From the NCBI RefSeq assembly GCF_000006445.2, contig NC_006048.2, forward strand, positions 1 to 64,000: DNA of 64,000 nt, in the 5' to 3' direction. The notes under the pieces are model-generated. The model saw only the letters and a program-made list of their open reading frames with translations, did no database searches and was not told where the DNA came from. Position numbers and translations under genes: made by a program. This stretch comes from Debaryomyces hansenii CBS767. Taxonomy: Eukaryota; Ascomycota; Pichiomycetes; Serinales; Debaryomycetaceae. This document shows positions 43,589 to 53,844 of the stretch, in pieces; within the stretch, counting starts at the first letter, position 1; each line of letters begins with the position of its first letter.

Positions 43589-45070
43589 ATGAAAATTTCC
43601 AACTTTGCAACCTATATTGCAACTCTATCTATGTTCTTCACTGCAAACGCTGCACCAGTTGAACCTAACAAGAAGCAAAATATCATTTTGATGGTTTCAG
43701 ATGGTATGGGGGTTGCTACACTTGATTTGGCAAGACAATACAATGCTGTTGTAAATGGTCTTGAATTACCGTCACTTCTTAACCTTGATGATTACTTGAT
43801 TGGCAGTTTGAGAACAAGATCCAATTCTTCTTTTATTACAGATTCTGCAGCTGCAGGTACTGCTTTGGCATGCGGCAAGAAATCTTATAACAAAGCCATT
43901 GGAGTTGATCCTGATAGGAACCCTATTGGAAATGTGGGTGAAGCGTTGAAAATAGAAGGATATACTGTTGGAATTGTTGTAACTACAAAAATCACCGATG
44001 CAACCCCTGGAGTATTCTATGCTCATTCAGATTCAAGGTCTTATGAAGATTTAATTGCAGAACAACTAGTTGGTGAGCATCCTTTGGGAAGAATTCCCGA
44101 TTTGGTTATGGGAGGTGGAAGAACATATTTCTATCCGAATACTTCTGAAGGTGGCAGCAGAGCTGATTCGAGAAACTTGATTGAAGAGATTCAAAATAAT
44201 GGAACTTGGAGCTATGCTGGTAACAGACAAGAATTCGATGAATTAGATGGTGGAAACAACGTTACTTTGCCACTATTAGGGTTATTTGCTGACAAAGATA
44301 TTCCATATAAAATCGATCGTAATGAATCAGTATACCCGTCATTAAATGAACAAGTTCAAGTTGCTTTGACTGCTTTAACTGAAGCCACTAAAGATTCTGA
44401 GAAAGGGTTTTTTCTAATGATCGAAGGTTCCAGGATCGACCATGCAGGTCATGCAAATGATGCAGCAGCCTCAGTTAGAGAAACTATTGAATACGATAGT
44501 GCCTGGAAAGAAGTTTTAGATTTTGCAGATGCTTCTGAGGTTGAAACTCTTGTTGTTTCCATTTCTGATCATGAAACTGGTGGTATATCATTGAATGCAG
44601 AAAAAGCGGAGGATTATCAACCATTGATCAATGCTACTCACTCAGGTGAATATTTAAGTAAAGAAATAAACAACTTTTCGGATATTGATGATGATGCTTT
44701 ATTTACTAAATTTATTAAAAGTGAAATTATTGAAAAGGGCTTAGGGATTTACAATTATACAAATGAGGAAATTGAAAGGGTCAAGAACACTAAAAATAAT
44801 GAAGAGCCAGAATATACTGAAGTTTTAGCAAATTTGACTTCCTCTAGAGCCAAAATTAGGTTTTCATCGTATGAACATACCGCAGTGGATGTTGGTGTTT
44901 ATGCTCATTCAAATTCTGATAGACTTCAATATAAGGTTCTTGATAGAATAAATGGATTAGCTGGTGCCCATGAAAACACGGATTATCCTAAATTTCTCCA
45001 AGGTATAGTTGGTTTTGATATGGACGATGTTACAGAATTAATTCAAGATATTCAACATACTCTTGATTAG
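43589..45070 (+). CDS. Secreted alkaline phosphatase
   Basis: 493 codons. A cleavable signal peptide covers residues 1-21, ending ANA before AP. The alkaline phosphatase core is complete: LMVSDGMG with the metal-binding Asp, the nucleophile S86 in TDSAAAGTA, MGGGRTYF, EGSRIDHAGH with D284 and H288, SDHETGG (D327, H328), and a late HTAVDVGVYAH segment. The reaction is hydrolysis of phosphate monoesters at a Zn/Mg centre. Unlike vacuolar Pho8, which has an N-terminal membrane anchor, this has a plain signal peptide, so it is probably periplasmic or secreted. N-glycosylation sequons are present. No obvious CACGTG site is seen just upstream, so phosphate control is unproven. Confidence 0.9.
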   Translation: MKISNFATYIATLSMFFTANAAPVEPNKKQNIILMVSDGMGVATLDLARQYNAVVNGLELPSLLNLDDYLIGSLRTRSNSSFITDSAAAGTALACGKKSYNKAIGVDPDRNPIGNVGEALKIEGYTVGIVVTTKITDATPGVFYAHSDSRSYEDLIAEQLVGEHPLGRIPDLVMGGGRTYFYPNTSEGGSRADSRNLIEEIQNNGTWSYAGNRQEFDELDGGNNVTLPLLGLFADKDIPYKIDRNESVYPSLNEQVQVALTALTEATKDSEKGFFLMIEGSRIDHAGHANDAAASVRETIEYDSAWKEVLDFADASEVETLVVSISDHETGGISLNAEKAEDYQPLINATHSGEYLSKEINNFSDIDDDALFTKFIKSEIIEKGLGIYNYTNEEIERVKNTKNNEEPEYTEVLANLTSSRAKIRFSSYEHTAVDVGVYAHSNSDRLQYKVLDRINGLAGAHENTDYPKFLQGIVGFDMDDVTELIQDIQHTLD

Positions 45071-45351
45071 AAGAGACTAAATTCTTTTTCCATATTATAT
45101 GCTATATATCAACTGAAATTGTTAGTTTTTATTAAGCTGTAAAAAGCTAATCTAGGCAGACCAACTTTGTAAATCAAATTACTTAGTTAATAATGTTCGT
45201 CAAATATAAAATAAAGTTTTAACGTTTTTGCAAATGAATTTACCATTTGCTTAATTTGTTACAAGTGGTGCAAGATTTAGTTATTTTGATTTAATAGTAG
45301 TATATATATCTAAACTTTCACATATACAACTTTATATATACATCTATCACA

Positions 45352-46918
45352 TTATATGGTTAGAAGGATAACTAAAGAGAAAACGCATGAAATGTACCAA
45401 GGTTTATGAATTGCTCCAGAACCTGTATAGTTATATGTCGAAGGAACAGCGTAAACAATACTAGACAAAGGTCTCGTTAAGTCTTCAGATGAAGTGGCTT
45501 GAAAGCTGAGAATGTTAGCTGTCAATCCGTCATTGACAAGAAAACTTCCATGTTCATTGGATGAAACTTTCTGGATTTCAAATGGCATAGTTGCTGCTGA
45601 AGTAATATTAAATAAATCATCCGAAAGCGCTTGACCAAAAATATGATGAGAATAGTCACTGATAACACCGTCAGTGATTAGACTTGACGAAATAATACCA
45701 TCTCCATTATGACTAGTGGTAGTAGCAGTAGTAGAGATTGCTTCATTCTGTGTAGTGGTTAATGGACAATAAGTAGTGTGGACTGGCTGATGTTGAGTTT
45801 TTTTAATAACTTTAGCGGTAGTTGGAATAATCATACAAACATTATGTGAACATGATGTAATTGTCACTAATGTGGTTTCGGTCGCTGTTTCTTGAAATTT
45901 AGAGGAAACGTCATGTGCCGGCAAGCCAGAAAACTTTCCGGATGAAATATCATCATGCAAACTCGATGTTACAATGAACGTTGATAATTCTGCGTCTGTT
46001 GATCCGGAAGGAGGGCTGTTGAATTCTGAGTAGCTGGAGGCCGAAAAAATTGAAGTGGTAGATTCAAGCGATACAGTACTTGAGTCCATCAGAAAAGGTG
46101 GGCTTGAGGAAAGGACATTCGATAACTCGGAATTAGCTGACTGGCTAGAGCTTATAATCTTCATACTCAGATCAGGCTTCAAAGTTTTTGAGTCAGTTGG
46201 GTCTATATTGTTGGTGCCGGAACTAGTTGATCCTGAATTGCTTATCTGTGAACCAGTTGCTCCGGGACTACTTGGCTCTGTTATACTTGATACATAAGAG
46301 CTACTAACCTTCGTCGCATTCTTTGGGCCAGCAGTACTGTGGTCCATCACGATTATTTGCAGGACAGCCATCCATGTATTCATATTCAGTGCGATAAGGC
46401 CAAGTGGAGCAAAATTCTTGTGAGTTCAATGGCCACAAGCACCACGCGAATTGTATTTCGAATGTTTGCAGGCAAACTTTATCTCCCATAGACAGTGTTC
46501 TCAGGACATATGTAAGTGTCCAATCAGCAGGATCATCTATCAAGTTAATACTCGCGTCATATTCATATAGTATCTTTTCATCTAAATAGTCATCAGGTGT
46601 TAATAAGCCATGTACTGATAACTTGTTAAGACCGCTGAAATCCATTTCTACGTCCAGATGAAAACGAATTGTTATCTCATATAACTCATCACCAACCCAT
46701 TTTACATTTTCCACGGATAAGCTTGCTAATGGAATATTTCTACTAGCTTGTTCTTGATCAAAATCACCATCACAAAATGGATTGACTGAAATCGCCCTGC
46801 ATGAAGAAATAATTTCTGTACCTTCGGGGATATCAACGACATTAGTATATCCCGCCACAACTTGTAAGAATATTCCTATAATTAAAAAATAATCAACTAA
46901 GGGAATAAGTTTAAACAT
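45352..46918 (-). pseudogene. Flo11-domain GPI-anchored adhesin, interrupted by a frameshift
   Basis: The N-terminal frame starts at MFKLIPL (46918) with a signal peptide. It codes a Flo11-type adhesion domain: paired Cys, KWVGDELYEITIRFHLDVEM, YEYDASINLIDDPADWTLTY, FEIQFAWCLWP and the Cys/Trp-rich end PQYCWPKEC. It then hits TAG at 46304-46306. A one-base shift there continues directly into a second frame (to 45352) that is Ser/Thr-rich, with TTLVTITSCSHNVC and a hydrophobic GPI-anchor tail. The two halves are clearly one cell-wall adhesin. The extra base could be a real mutation, phase switching or a sequence error. Intact members mediate cell-cell and surface adhesion. Confidence 0.8.
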
Positions 46919-46984
46919 ACTTCCCTGAATAAATGGTGGAAGAAATTTAACATCGAGAATATTCACCCCCTAAATGTAATGGAG

Positions 46985-47400
46985 ATATACTTTTTGTGTA
47001 AAAATTCGAATATCTCATGATGAATTTCTCATGATAAGCGCGATAACTTGTCGAGTATCTTCCTGTGCGAAAAGAGTAAAGACAGAGTAACCCCAAACGA
47101 ATGATGAGCAGTAAAGACTGCTCTACCATGCATGCATGTAATTCCCTGATGACAGAAACGCAAGATGATCCAAATAACCGATGTATAAGTGTAAATACTG
47201 AACTATATGCTAGAGTCCGGAATAACAATGAACAAACACAAGAACCGGATACTCAATATTCGAAATGATGAGGATGATCAAAAGAGCGCTTCAGAAAACA
47301 ATATCTATTTCGGTAGGGCTTATGTCTATTGTACCACTTTTTGTGTATGTACTGCATATATTTGTGTCAAAGCTGTCTACAGGAAATTTTAGAGGCTAAT
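46985..47400 (+). pseudogene. Relic of nuclease-kinase family A (5' part)
   Basis: From 47164 the words for DDPNNRCISVNTELYARVRNN follow the start of family A. Later come decayed matches to the EDGQERRAEKL and VVYTSRALI regions. The upstream 150 bp match the upstream part of the relic at about 49.7 kb. Many small indels. The end near 47400 is abrupt. Confidence 0.75.
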
Positions 47401-47627
47401 AGAATGTGATGAAAATTGAGCCACATTTTATTGTAATCTATATGCTGCTTCTCTTATGTGATATGCATTGGAAATGAAGCATTTCATGTAGAAATTGTGT
47501 GCTTTTGAAGCCACTGAAGTGTTTTACGTCAAGGAGAAACGAGCTCTATTTATTGTTATATACGAACAAATCTTCTACTTTCTGAATATTATTAGCTATT
47601 GAAGTTCTTCAATAAGTAATCAAGAAC

Positions 47628-49208
47628 ATGAGCGTTGAAAATAACTTTCAAAGCAACGTTGAAAAGGTCAAAGTCGATTCTGAAATATCGAGCAAACAAG
47701 GCGGTTTGGGTTATGAAAATGCTATCCTCGATACTTCACTGGACATATCTGAGAATAGAGCAGGTAACGTAGATGCTGAAGAAAGAAGAATAGTAAAACA
47801 TTGGTATGATGGCTTTGTTCGTCTATTTTTATGGTATCCCTCATATTTAGATGGAAAGGAGAAGAAATTACTATTAAAGTTGGATTTTTGTATTCTCACT
47901 TATGTCTGTTGTTCTTATTTTACAAAATCATTGGACAAGTCTAATATTACTAATGCATATGTATCTGGAATGAGAAACGATATTGAATTTACCGGTGATG
48001 ACTTGAGTTATGCCAAATCATTATATTCCGCTGGCTATATAGTTTCTATGTGCTTTGGAATGTTATTTGTCACAAGGCCCTGGGCTCGTTACATGCTCCC
48101 TACTTTGGAACTAATATGGGGTGTTTTGACTTTTTGTGGGGCTGCTGTCAGGAATTCGAGTGATATGTTTGCCTTGAGATTTTTGATTGGGTTAGCAGAA
48201 GGCCCTATATTTTGTACAGTCGTGCATATTTTGGGGTCTTGGTATAAAAGAGATGAGATATATCGTAGGGTAATGGTTTTTTCAATATCTTCTAGTTTAG
48301 GTGGTATGTTTTCTGGGTATTTACAATCAGCAGCTTATGAAACGTTAAGCGGAAAGGGTGGATTAGCAGGTTGGAAATGGGGTTTCATTATTGATGGTAT
48401 TTTTACTGTACCCATTGCTTTGTTTGGATTTTTTATTTTTCCCGGCGCACCTTATCAGGTTAAGAAGTTATGGTGGCTTTCAGCCGAAGACTTAACGCTT
48501 GCTAAAGAAAGAACTCAAACTTCAGGAATTGCAACGCCTGGTGCATTGAATTTTAGCTTAGTGAAGAGAGTATTTTTAAGATGGCACGTACATTATTTCA
48601 CTGCTTTTTGGGTTTTCTTGAATGTTTTGGCTTTACCGGATGGAACTGCATTCCCCCTTTGGTTACTGGCAAATTCTCCTGAGAGATTTTCAATTTCCCA
48701 AGTTAATAATTATCCGACTATTCAATCGGCCGTTGGAATTATTGCACAATTTTTGCTTGCAGGGCTTGCTGACACATTCTCTATTTATCCTTTTTTGACA
48801 ATAACCCAATGTCTATTTATAATTTCTTATTCTTCACTTGCTGCATGGAACATACCTGATGGATGGCGTTGGGTATGTTTTTTGATTATCGGCTTTGATG
48901 GAGTAAATCAAGCTATAATCTCAGGTTGGGCCAACAGGAGCTGTAGACATGATAATGAAGAGAGGGCGTTTGTTCTTGGGTTTTCTGATGCTGTATCTCA
49001 GGCAATAAATGTTTGGACAAACATTGTATTCTACCCTACAAGTGATGCTCCAAAGTTCAGAAAAGGATTTATAGTATCTTTAGTTGGTGCAATAGTGATG
49101 TTATTTTTGCCCATTTTAGGCTATATGGGTGATAGGTTTGACCGAAAACAACTTGAGAACTCGCATGAAAGCGATGGAGTGGAGTCAAGAGTCGAAGAAA
49201 TCAAGTAA
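47628..49208 (+). CDS. MFS vitamin-type transporter (pantothenate/biotin Fen2/Vht1-like)
   Basis: 526 codons, about 12 membrane segments. The N-tail ends in WYPSYLDGKEKKLLLKLDFC, then SLDKSNITNAYVSGMRNDI. Also present: ALRFLIGLAEGPIFCTVVHI with GSWYKRDEI, a central cytosolic loop and a late NEERAFVLGFSD segment. These fit the fungal pantothenate/biotin branch of the anion:cation symporters (Fen2, Vht1, Liz1). The likely role is proton-coupled uptake of pantothenate, biotin or a related acid. It stands alone, with a family A relic on either side. Confidence 0.8.
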   Translation: MSVENNFQSNVEKVKVDSEISSKQGGLGYENAILDTSLDISENRAGNVDAEERRIVKHWYDGFVRLFLWYPSYLDGKEKKLLLKLDFCILTYVCCSYFTKSLDKSNITNAYVSGMRNDIEFTGDDLSYAKSLYSAGYIVSMCFGMLFVTRPWARYMLPTLELIWGVLTFCGAAVRNSSDMFALRFLIGLAEGPIFCTVVHILGSWYKRDEIYRRVMVFSISSSLGGMFSGYLQSAAYETLSGKGGLAGWKWGFIIDGIFTVPIALFGFFIFPGAPYQVKKLWWLSAEDLTLAKERTQTSGIATPGALNFSLVKRVFLRWHVHYFTAFWVFLNVLALPDGTAFPLWLLANSPERFSISQVNNYPTIQSAVGIIAQFLLAGLADTFSIYPFLTITQCLFIISYSSLAAWNIPDGWRWVCFLIIGFDGVNQAIISGWANRSCRHDNEERAFVLGFSDAVSQAINVWTNIVFYPTSDAPKFRKGFIVSLVGAIVMLFLPILGYMGDRFDRKQLENSHESDGVESRVEEIK

Positions 49209-49664
49209 AATAAAGAAAATCAGAAAAAACTTCGGCTAGTTGAGTCTGTGGTACAACTGTAAGACAGACATCAGATATTCATATGTAGATATTAATCTCA
49301 ACTACATAAAGAAAATACAGTATGTAACATGTTGGCTATGTGATAGTTTTGTGATTATCGTCTACTTTTGATTTGCAACTGATAATGCTCTATGGAAGTT
49401 CCTTACGCCAAAATTTTGAAGGAAAAACAGAAAATTTTAATATCTAATATTAGACATAGTTTAGTGCTTATAATATGCAGAGAAATAAATCAATAATATG
49501 CGTCTACTTGCGAATAATGATATAGAATAGCGGCGTAGATTATTTATTAATCGGATACCCTTCCTTTGATATTTTGCATGAATCTATCACACTGTTATCA
49601 TTTCATTGATAAATTACTGTAGTGTATGTGGTGAGCAAGATATATTATTATATAAGCTAACCCT
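49209..49664. other. Intergenic, AT-rich
   Basis: The 3' region of the transporter gene. I see no gene, RNA or clear repeat. Confidence 0.4.
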
Positions 49665-50080
49665 TACTGATAATGCAAGCTATACTTATTGTGTAAAGAA
49701 TTGATAATCTCTTGTAGCCCCGATAACTTACCGAACATTTAGCAGTGAAATCAGAAAAGGCCCGTAACTCCAAAAACGAATGATTTTAAGGTATGAGCAA
49801 AATGGTGCCCTGTATATGAATACCAATCACCATGTCACGCATGTACTTCTCTGGATAAGACAGTGAGGCTATCACCATAGATGACCCGAATAACAGATAT
49901 ATATGGGTAAATTTATATGTTAGAGTATGCTTTCTAATAAGCCTGGCACAATAGCAAATAGGAAATGATATTAATTCTTCTGATGGAGTAGTTTTGACAC
50001 GATGTGCTTAGAATCCTTCGATACAAGAACGAGGAAAGATATTACTTTGAAGGAATCCCATAGATGATATATACCTATTA
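49665..50080 (+). pseudogene. Relic of nuclease-kinase family A
   Basis: The start is clear at 49832: MSRMYFSG, then a stop in place of Val, then DSEAITIDDPNNRY. After about 49970 a piece from much later in the gene appears (an MCLE word and a short Glu/Tyr-rich word like the segment near the hinge), so the middle is deleted. The upstream sequence matches that of the relic at 46985-47400. Confidence 0.75.
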
Positions 50081-50933
50081 GCGAAGCTGGTATTTTACGG
50101 TCGTTGCCTTTATTCCCTAACATTTATTCAAAAAACTAAAGCTTTGTATTAGATAATGTAGAATTGGGAATGATCTTCATTTGTTCACTGTTGAACTTTT
50201 AGTATGGGGTTGAAAACTTATCGCCAGTCAGGAAGTTCATTTTACAACAAGTTGTACTTCCTCAATTAATTTACATCACGAAAAAATATTTGGTAATGTC
50301 CTTATCGAAATTGAATTGTACGTACTGAAGATCATCAATCGTAAATGATATCGAGGGTGTTCATATTGAGCATCTTGAATGAAGATACAACAATTCCATT
50401 ATGTACCAACTAGAAAATTATTTTTAGTGCATATTCACTATTGTATTTTCTTTCATTTTTATTAAGTAGGGAAGACATGCTTTCAATACTTGGCATTGAC
50501 GGATTTGGGTGTTCCTTTGCCGAAGTTTTTAATTTTTACGATCCACTGAAATTCTGTCTTATACAGAAAGATCGGCTAGCTTTGTGCCACCAGCACAACT
50601 CGCTCAAATGGTACCTTCCATATGGTTCAGATCGTTCCTTTATAAGACACGTAGTTGAATGTAGCAAAATCATCTGATAAGTTGGAAGGCTTTGGAAAAT
50701 ATATTGACTAGAGTTTGAGAGATGATAGTTCTCGTTGAACCTGCAAGTTTGCGTGGCTACAGAAAGGTACTTGAACAATTACGAATATAAACAGTATTGT
50801 AGTATTGTGATATATACTAGAAAAATACTGTATATTAAATTTTTAAGCTTAGAATTTCCTTCTGAAGTTTATGAAGCATTTAGTTGCTTTGTTTTTATTT
50901 GACGACAATTTAACTAGTTGAGGCTAATTCAAG
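50081..50933. other. Intergenic
   Basis: A 78-codon plus frame at 50441-50677 and an opposing frame give no recognisable motif. About 50190-50240 weakly resembles the repeat near 15290 (gtatggggttgaa). Nothing firm. Confidence 0.35.
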
Positions 50934-52661
50934 ATGTCAAACGAAAGGATGGACAAATACATCCTTTCAAATACTGATGGACAAAGTTCTTATGGATCCT
51001 CAGTCAATAATGGCTTGTCAATCCCATCAGATATCGATAGATTCGATTCTAGTAACCAAGGTGATTTTTCTGGCGATGAACGAGGAATTAGATGTTCCTC
51101 GGTGAACGATACAAGCCCGTTGTTGAAAGCGAGTTACGATAGCCATAGTAAATCTGTCGCTCAAGAGCTTATTGAGCAAGAAAGAGGTTTTTTAAAATAT
51201 CATAATAGAATTCCCAACAAAGGAAACGAAAATCAAGCTATAAAAAGATTTGAGGAAACAATTTCTTCTAAGAAGATAACAGATACTACAGCATTAATTG
51301 AATTGAAATCGTTATTTGTTGCATCGGTTCCATTATCCATGACATTTCTTTTACAGTGTTCATTTTCGACTGTATCTGTATTCACAGCGGGACATCTAGG
51401 GTCTGTCGAATTAGCTAGTGTTTCAATAGGTTCTATGACAGCAAGTATTTCAGGCTATGCAATTATTCAAGGTATTAGTTCAGCTTTAGATACTTTGTGT
51501 CCTCAGGCTTTTGGAGCAAAAGAATATTATCTTGTTGGAACTTATTTGCAAAAGTGTGTTGCAATGAATTTTACTATCATGGTACCTATATTATTTATTT
51601 GGACTTTTTTTGGGTATGAGGTAATTACAGGTTTTCTACCTGATAATGATACTGCAAAGTATGCAGCAGTATATTTACGATATACTGCACCAGGGATTCC
51701 TGCTTATATTTTGTTTGAATGTGGTAAGAAGTTTTTAGAAGCACAAGGTATTTATCATATTTCTACAATTGTTTTATTGTTTGCTGCACCATCTAATTTA
51801 GTTATGAATTTACTTTTTGTGAAAACATTTGGGTATATTGGAATACCGATGGCGATATCAATTAACTATTGGTTGATGACTTTTGGCTTGTTTGTTTCTA
51901 TCGTATATTTTATCAAACCCCATAGTACACCTTCTGGTAAGCATCCTCTAACATGTTGGAATGGACTTCATATTAAGCAGGCATTCCAATCTTGGAATGA
52001 AATCGTCTATTTGGCTGTACCAGGACTTGTAATGTTAGAGGCAAAATTTTTTGCCCTTGAAACATTAACTTTAATAGCTTCATATTTGGGTACTCTTTCT
52101 TTGGCGGCACAATCAGTTGGTACAGCAATTGCTTCCTTGTCGTATCAGGTTCTGATTGCAATTGGAATTGCTTCGTCTACACGTATTGCTAATTTTTTAG
52201 GCGCCGGTTCAAATTCAGCAGCAAAGAAAACTACTCAAGTATCATTATGCTTTGTATTGGTCTTTTCGATCATAAATGTTTTGTTCTTATACTGCTTTCA
52301 AACCCGAATAGCACCGTTGTTTACCAAAGACGAGAAAGTTATTAAAATAGTGGAAAGTATTATGTGGTTAATAGCTTTATTGCAGATTTGTGATGCAATC
52401 AATGCAGGTTCAGCTGGTTGCTTAAGAGGACAAGGCCAAACAAAAATAGGGGGTATTGTCTCATTATTATCTTATTATTTGATTGGTATACCTCTATCAA
52501 TTTATATAACAGTTTATTCCAAATTTAAGGGTACAATAGATGGCCTTTGGATTGGAAACTGCGCGGCTCTTATTATAATAGGAGTCGTTCAAAGTTACTA
52601 TGCATTATTTGCAGATTTTATAAGATTATGCACTGATGCACAAAAACGGGCATCCAATTAG
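50934..52661 (+). CDS. MATE-family multidrug/toxic compound exporter
   Basis: 575 codons. A hydrophilic N-terminal tail of about 120 residues is followed by 12 membrane segments. MATE marks: a first half with LKSLFVASVPLSMTFLLQC, TAGHLGSVELA, DTLCPQAFGAKEY and FLEAQGIY, and a second half with WNEIVYLAVPGLVMLEAKF, TRIANFLGAG and GCLRGQGQTKIGG. The fungal relative is Erc1, whose overexpression gives ethionine resistance. The likely role is cation-antiport export of organic compounds at the vacuole or plasma membrane. No cluster context. Confidence 0.9.
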   Translation: MSNERMDKYILSNTDGQSSYGSSVNNGLSIPSDIDRFDSSNQGDFSGDERGIRCSSVNDTSPLLKASYDSHSKSVAQELIEQERGFLKYHNRIPNKGNENQAIKRFEETISSKKITDTTALIELKSLFVASVPLSMTFLLQCSFSTVSVFTAGHLGSVELASVSIGSMTASISGYAIIQGISSALDTLCPQAFGAKEYYLVGTYLQKCVAMNFTIMVPILFIWTFFGYEVITGFLPDNDTAKYAAVYLRYTAPGIPAYILFECGKKFLEAQGIYHISTIVLLFAAPSNLVMNLLFVKTFGYIGIPMAISINYWLMTFGLFVSIVYFIKPHSTPSGKHPLTCWNGLHIKQAFQSWNEIVYLAVPGLVMLEAKFFALETLTLIASYLGTLSLAAQSVGTAIASLSYQVLIAIGIASSTRIANFLGAGSNSAAKKTTQVSLCFVLVFSIINVLFLYCFQTRIAPLFTKDEKVIKIVESIMWLIALLQICDAINAGSAGCLRGQGQTKIGGIVSLLSYYLIGIPLSIYITVYSKFKGTIDGLWIGNCAALIIIGVVQSYYALFADFIRLCTDAQKRASN

Positions 52662-52924
52662 ATAAAAAATTTCATTACTTATGTATGTACTATACAACAT
52701 TTGCAGTGTCATAATATTATGGGGATCGTTATTAGATATGATCGGATTTCGTTTTACTATAGTTCATCGCAAGTTAGCACCAGGCCTTAATTCCTGTGTC
52801 ACTGACATATGTTCATTGACCAATAATTGCTAGGATTTAGAGAAAAATTTAAGTTGTCTATTAATTTGCTTTACTGATGAGGTTTAATTCTGTACCAAAT
52901 TCGTATTAGGTAATGACTATATAA
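52662..52924. other. Intergenic
   Basis: AT-rich 3' region of the exporter gene. Nothing recognised. Confidence 0.4.
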
Positions 52925-53640
52925 AGACCAAGATTGTGCATAATAAACCAATGAACAATAGATGAACAATAAACAGTTGTTCTATCCTTAACTATCTAAC
53001 TACCATGCCATGTATGTACTGCTCTGGCGAAAGGTAATTGTATTATCATAGATGATCCGAATAACCGATGTATAAGCGTGAATATGAATTATATGCTAGT
53101 GTGCGGAATAACAATGAACAAAACACAAGATACTCATTTATTAAATATTTGAAATGATGAGCATGATCAAAAGAGCTTTCTAGAGAATAGTATCCAGAAA
53201 TGATACATCTATTTCAGTAGAGCCTATGCCTATTATACCTTTCTTGTTTATATCGTCATGCATTGATTGTGACTGGGTTAAGGAAGATGAGTAGTGATGA
53301 ATTCAAAGAGCTTTAATCCATTTGATAATGTTCCTAAAGAAACGAGCATTAGCAGCGACTTTTTATCAAACAAGTATTATATCCCGTCGGGGATGTTAAC
53401 CGCATGAAAGATGATAGTCAAGACTATTTAATGAAGAAATGACAGAACAATATATGACTTTTATAGTCACATCTTTGTAGAAACTACTATTTTAGCAAGC
53501 GGTCGATTGACGGACTATCTTTGGAAAGAAGGAGAGTTTTAAATCTAGATATAGCTCATATCGAAAGGATCTGGAAATTAGTCAAAAAATTTGTTTCGCC
53601 TTAGGCGATCACAAAAAACAAAACTGTAATTTGGCGCATA
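52925..53640 (+). pseudogene. Relic of nuclease-kinase family A (5' third)
   Basis: Upstream word gatgaacaataaacag as in the intact gene, start at 53005 (MPCMYCSG). Decayed matches follow in order: DDP..NRC, a REMSSDDFKE-like word (RKMSSDEFKE), the LDN...ETSI word, a RTIYDFYSH word like RTIDHLYRD, then near 53550-53630 the words for PDI.H and the YPEIVFGIGDYK region. Many frameshifts. The kinase half is absent. Confidence 0.8.
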
Positions 53641-53844
53641 AGGGTGAGTTCTACAAACGTCCCCTGTTATTATGTGCAACCGGACAAAGAGATTATCCTC
53701 ATTAATTGCAACATTTATAACAGTGAGATGTTTTAGATATGTATATATTGTCTGTTTTTGGAAATGTGATCCATTGAAACCTAATTATCTACATAGTAAT
53801 TTTCAATTTGGCGCAAAATTTTGTCACGACCAAATTATTTTCAG

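Noticed and set aside
46304..46383. Intron explaining the two adhesin frames
   Set aside because: No 5' GTATGT-like site, branch site and AG in proper order; a one-base shift explains the join.
50441..50778. Overlapping 78- and 80-codon ORFs on opposite strands
   Set aside because: No recognisable motif, and the plus frame does not begin with ATG.
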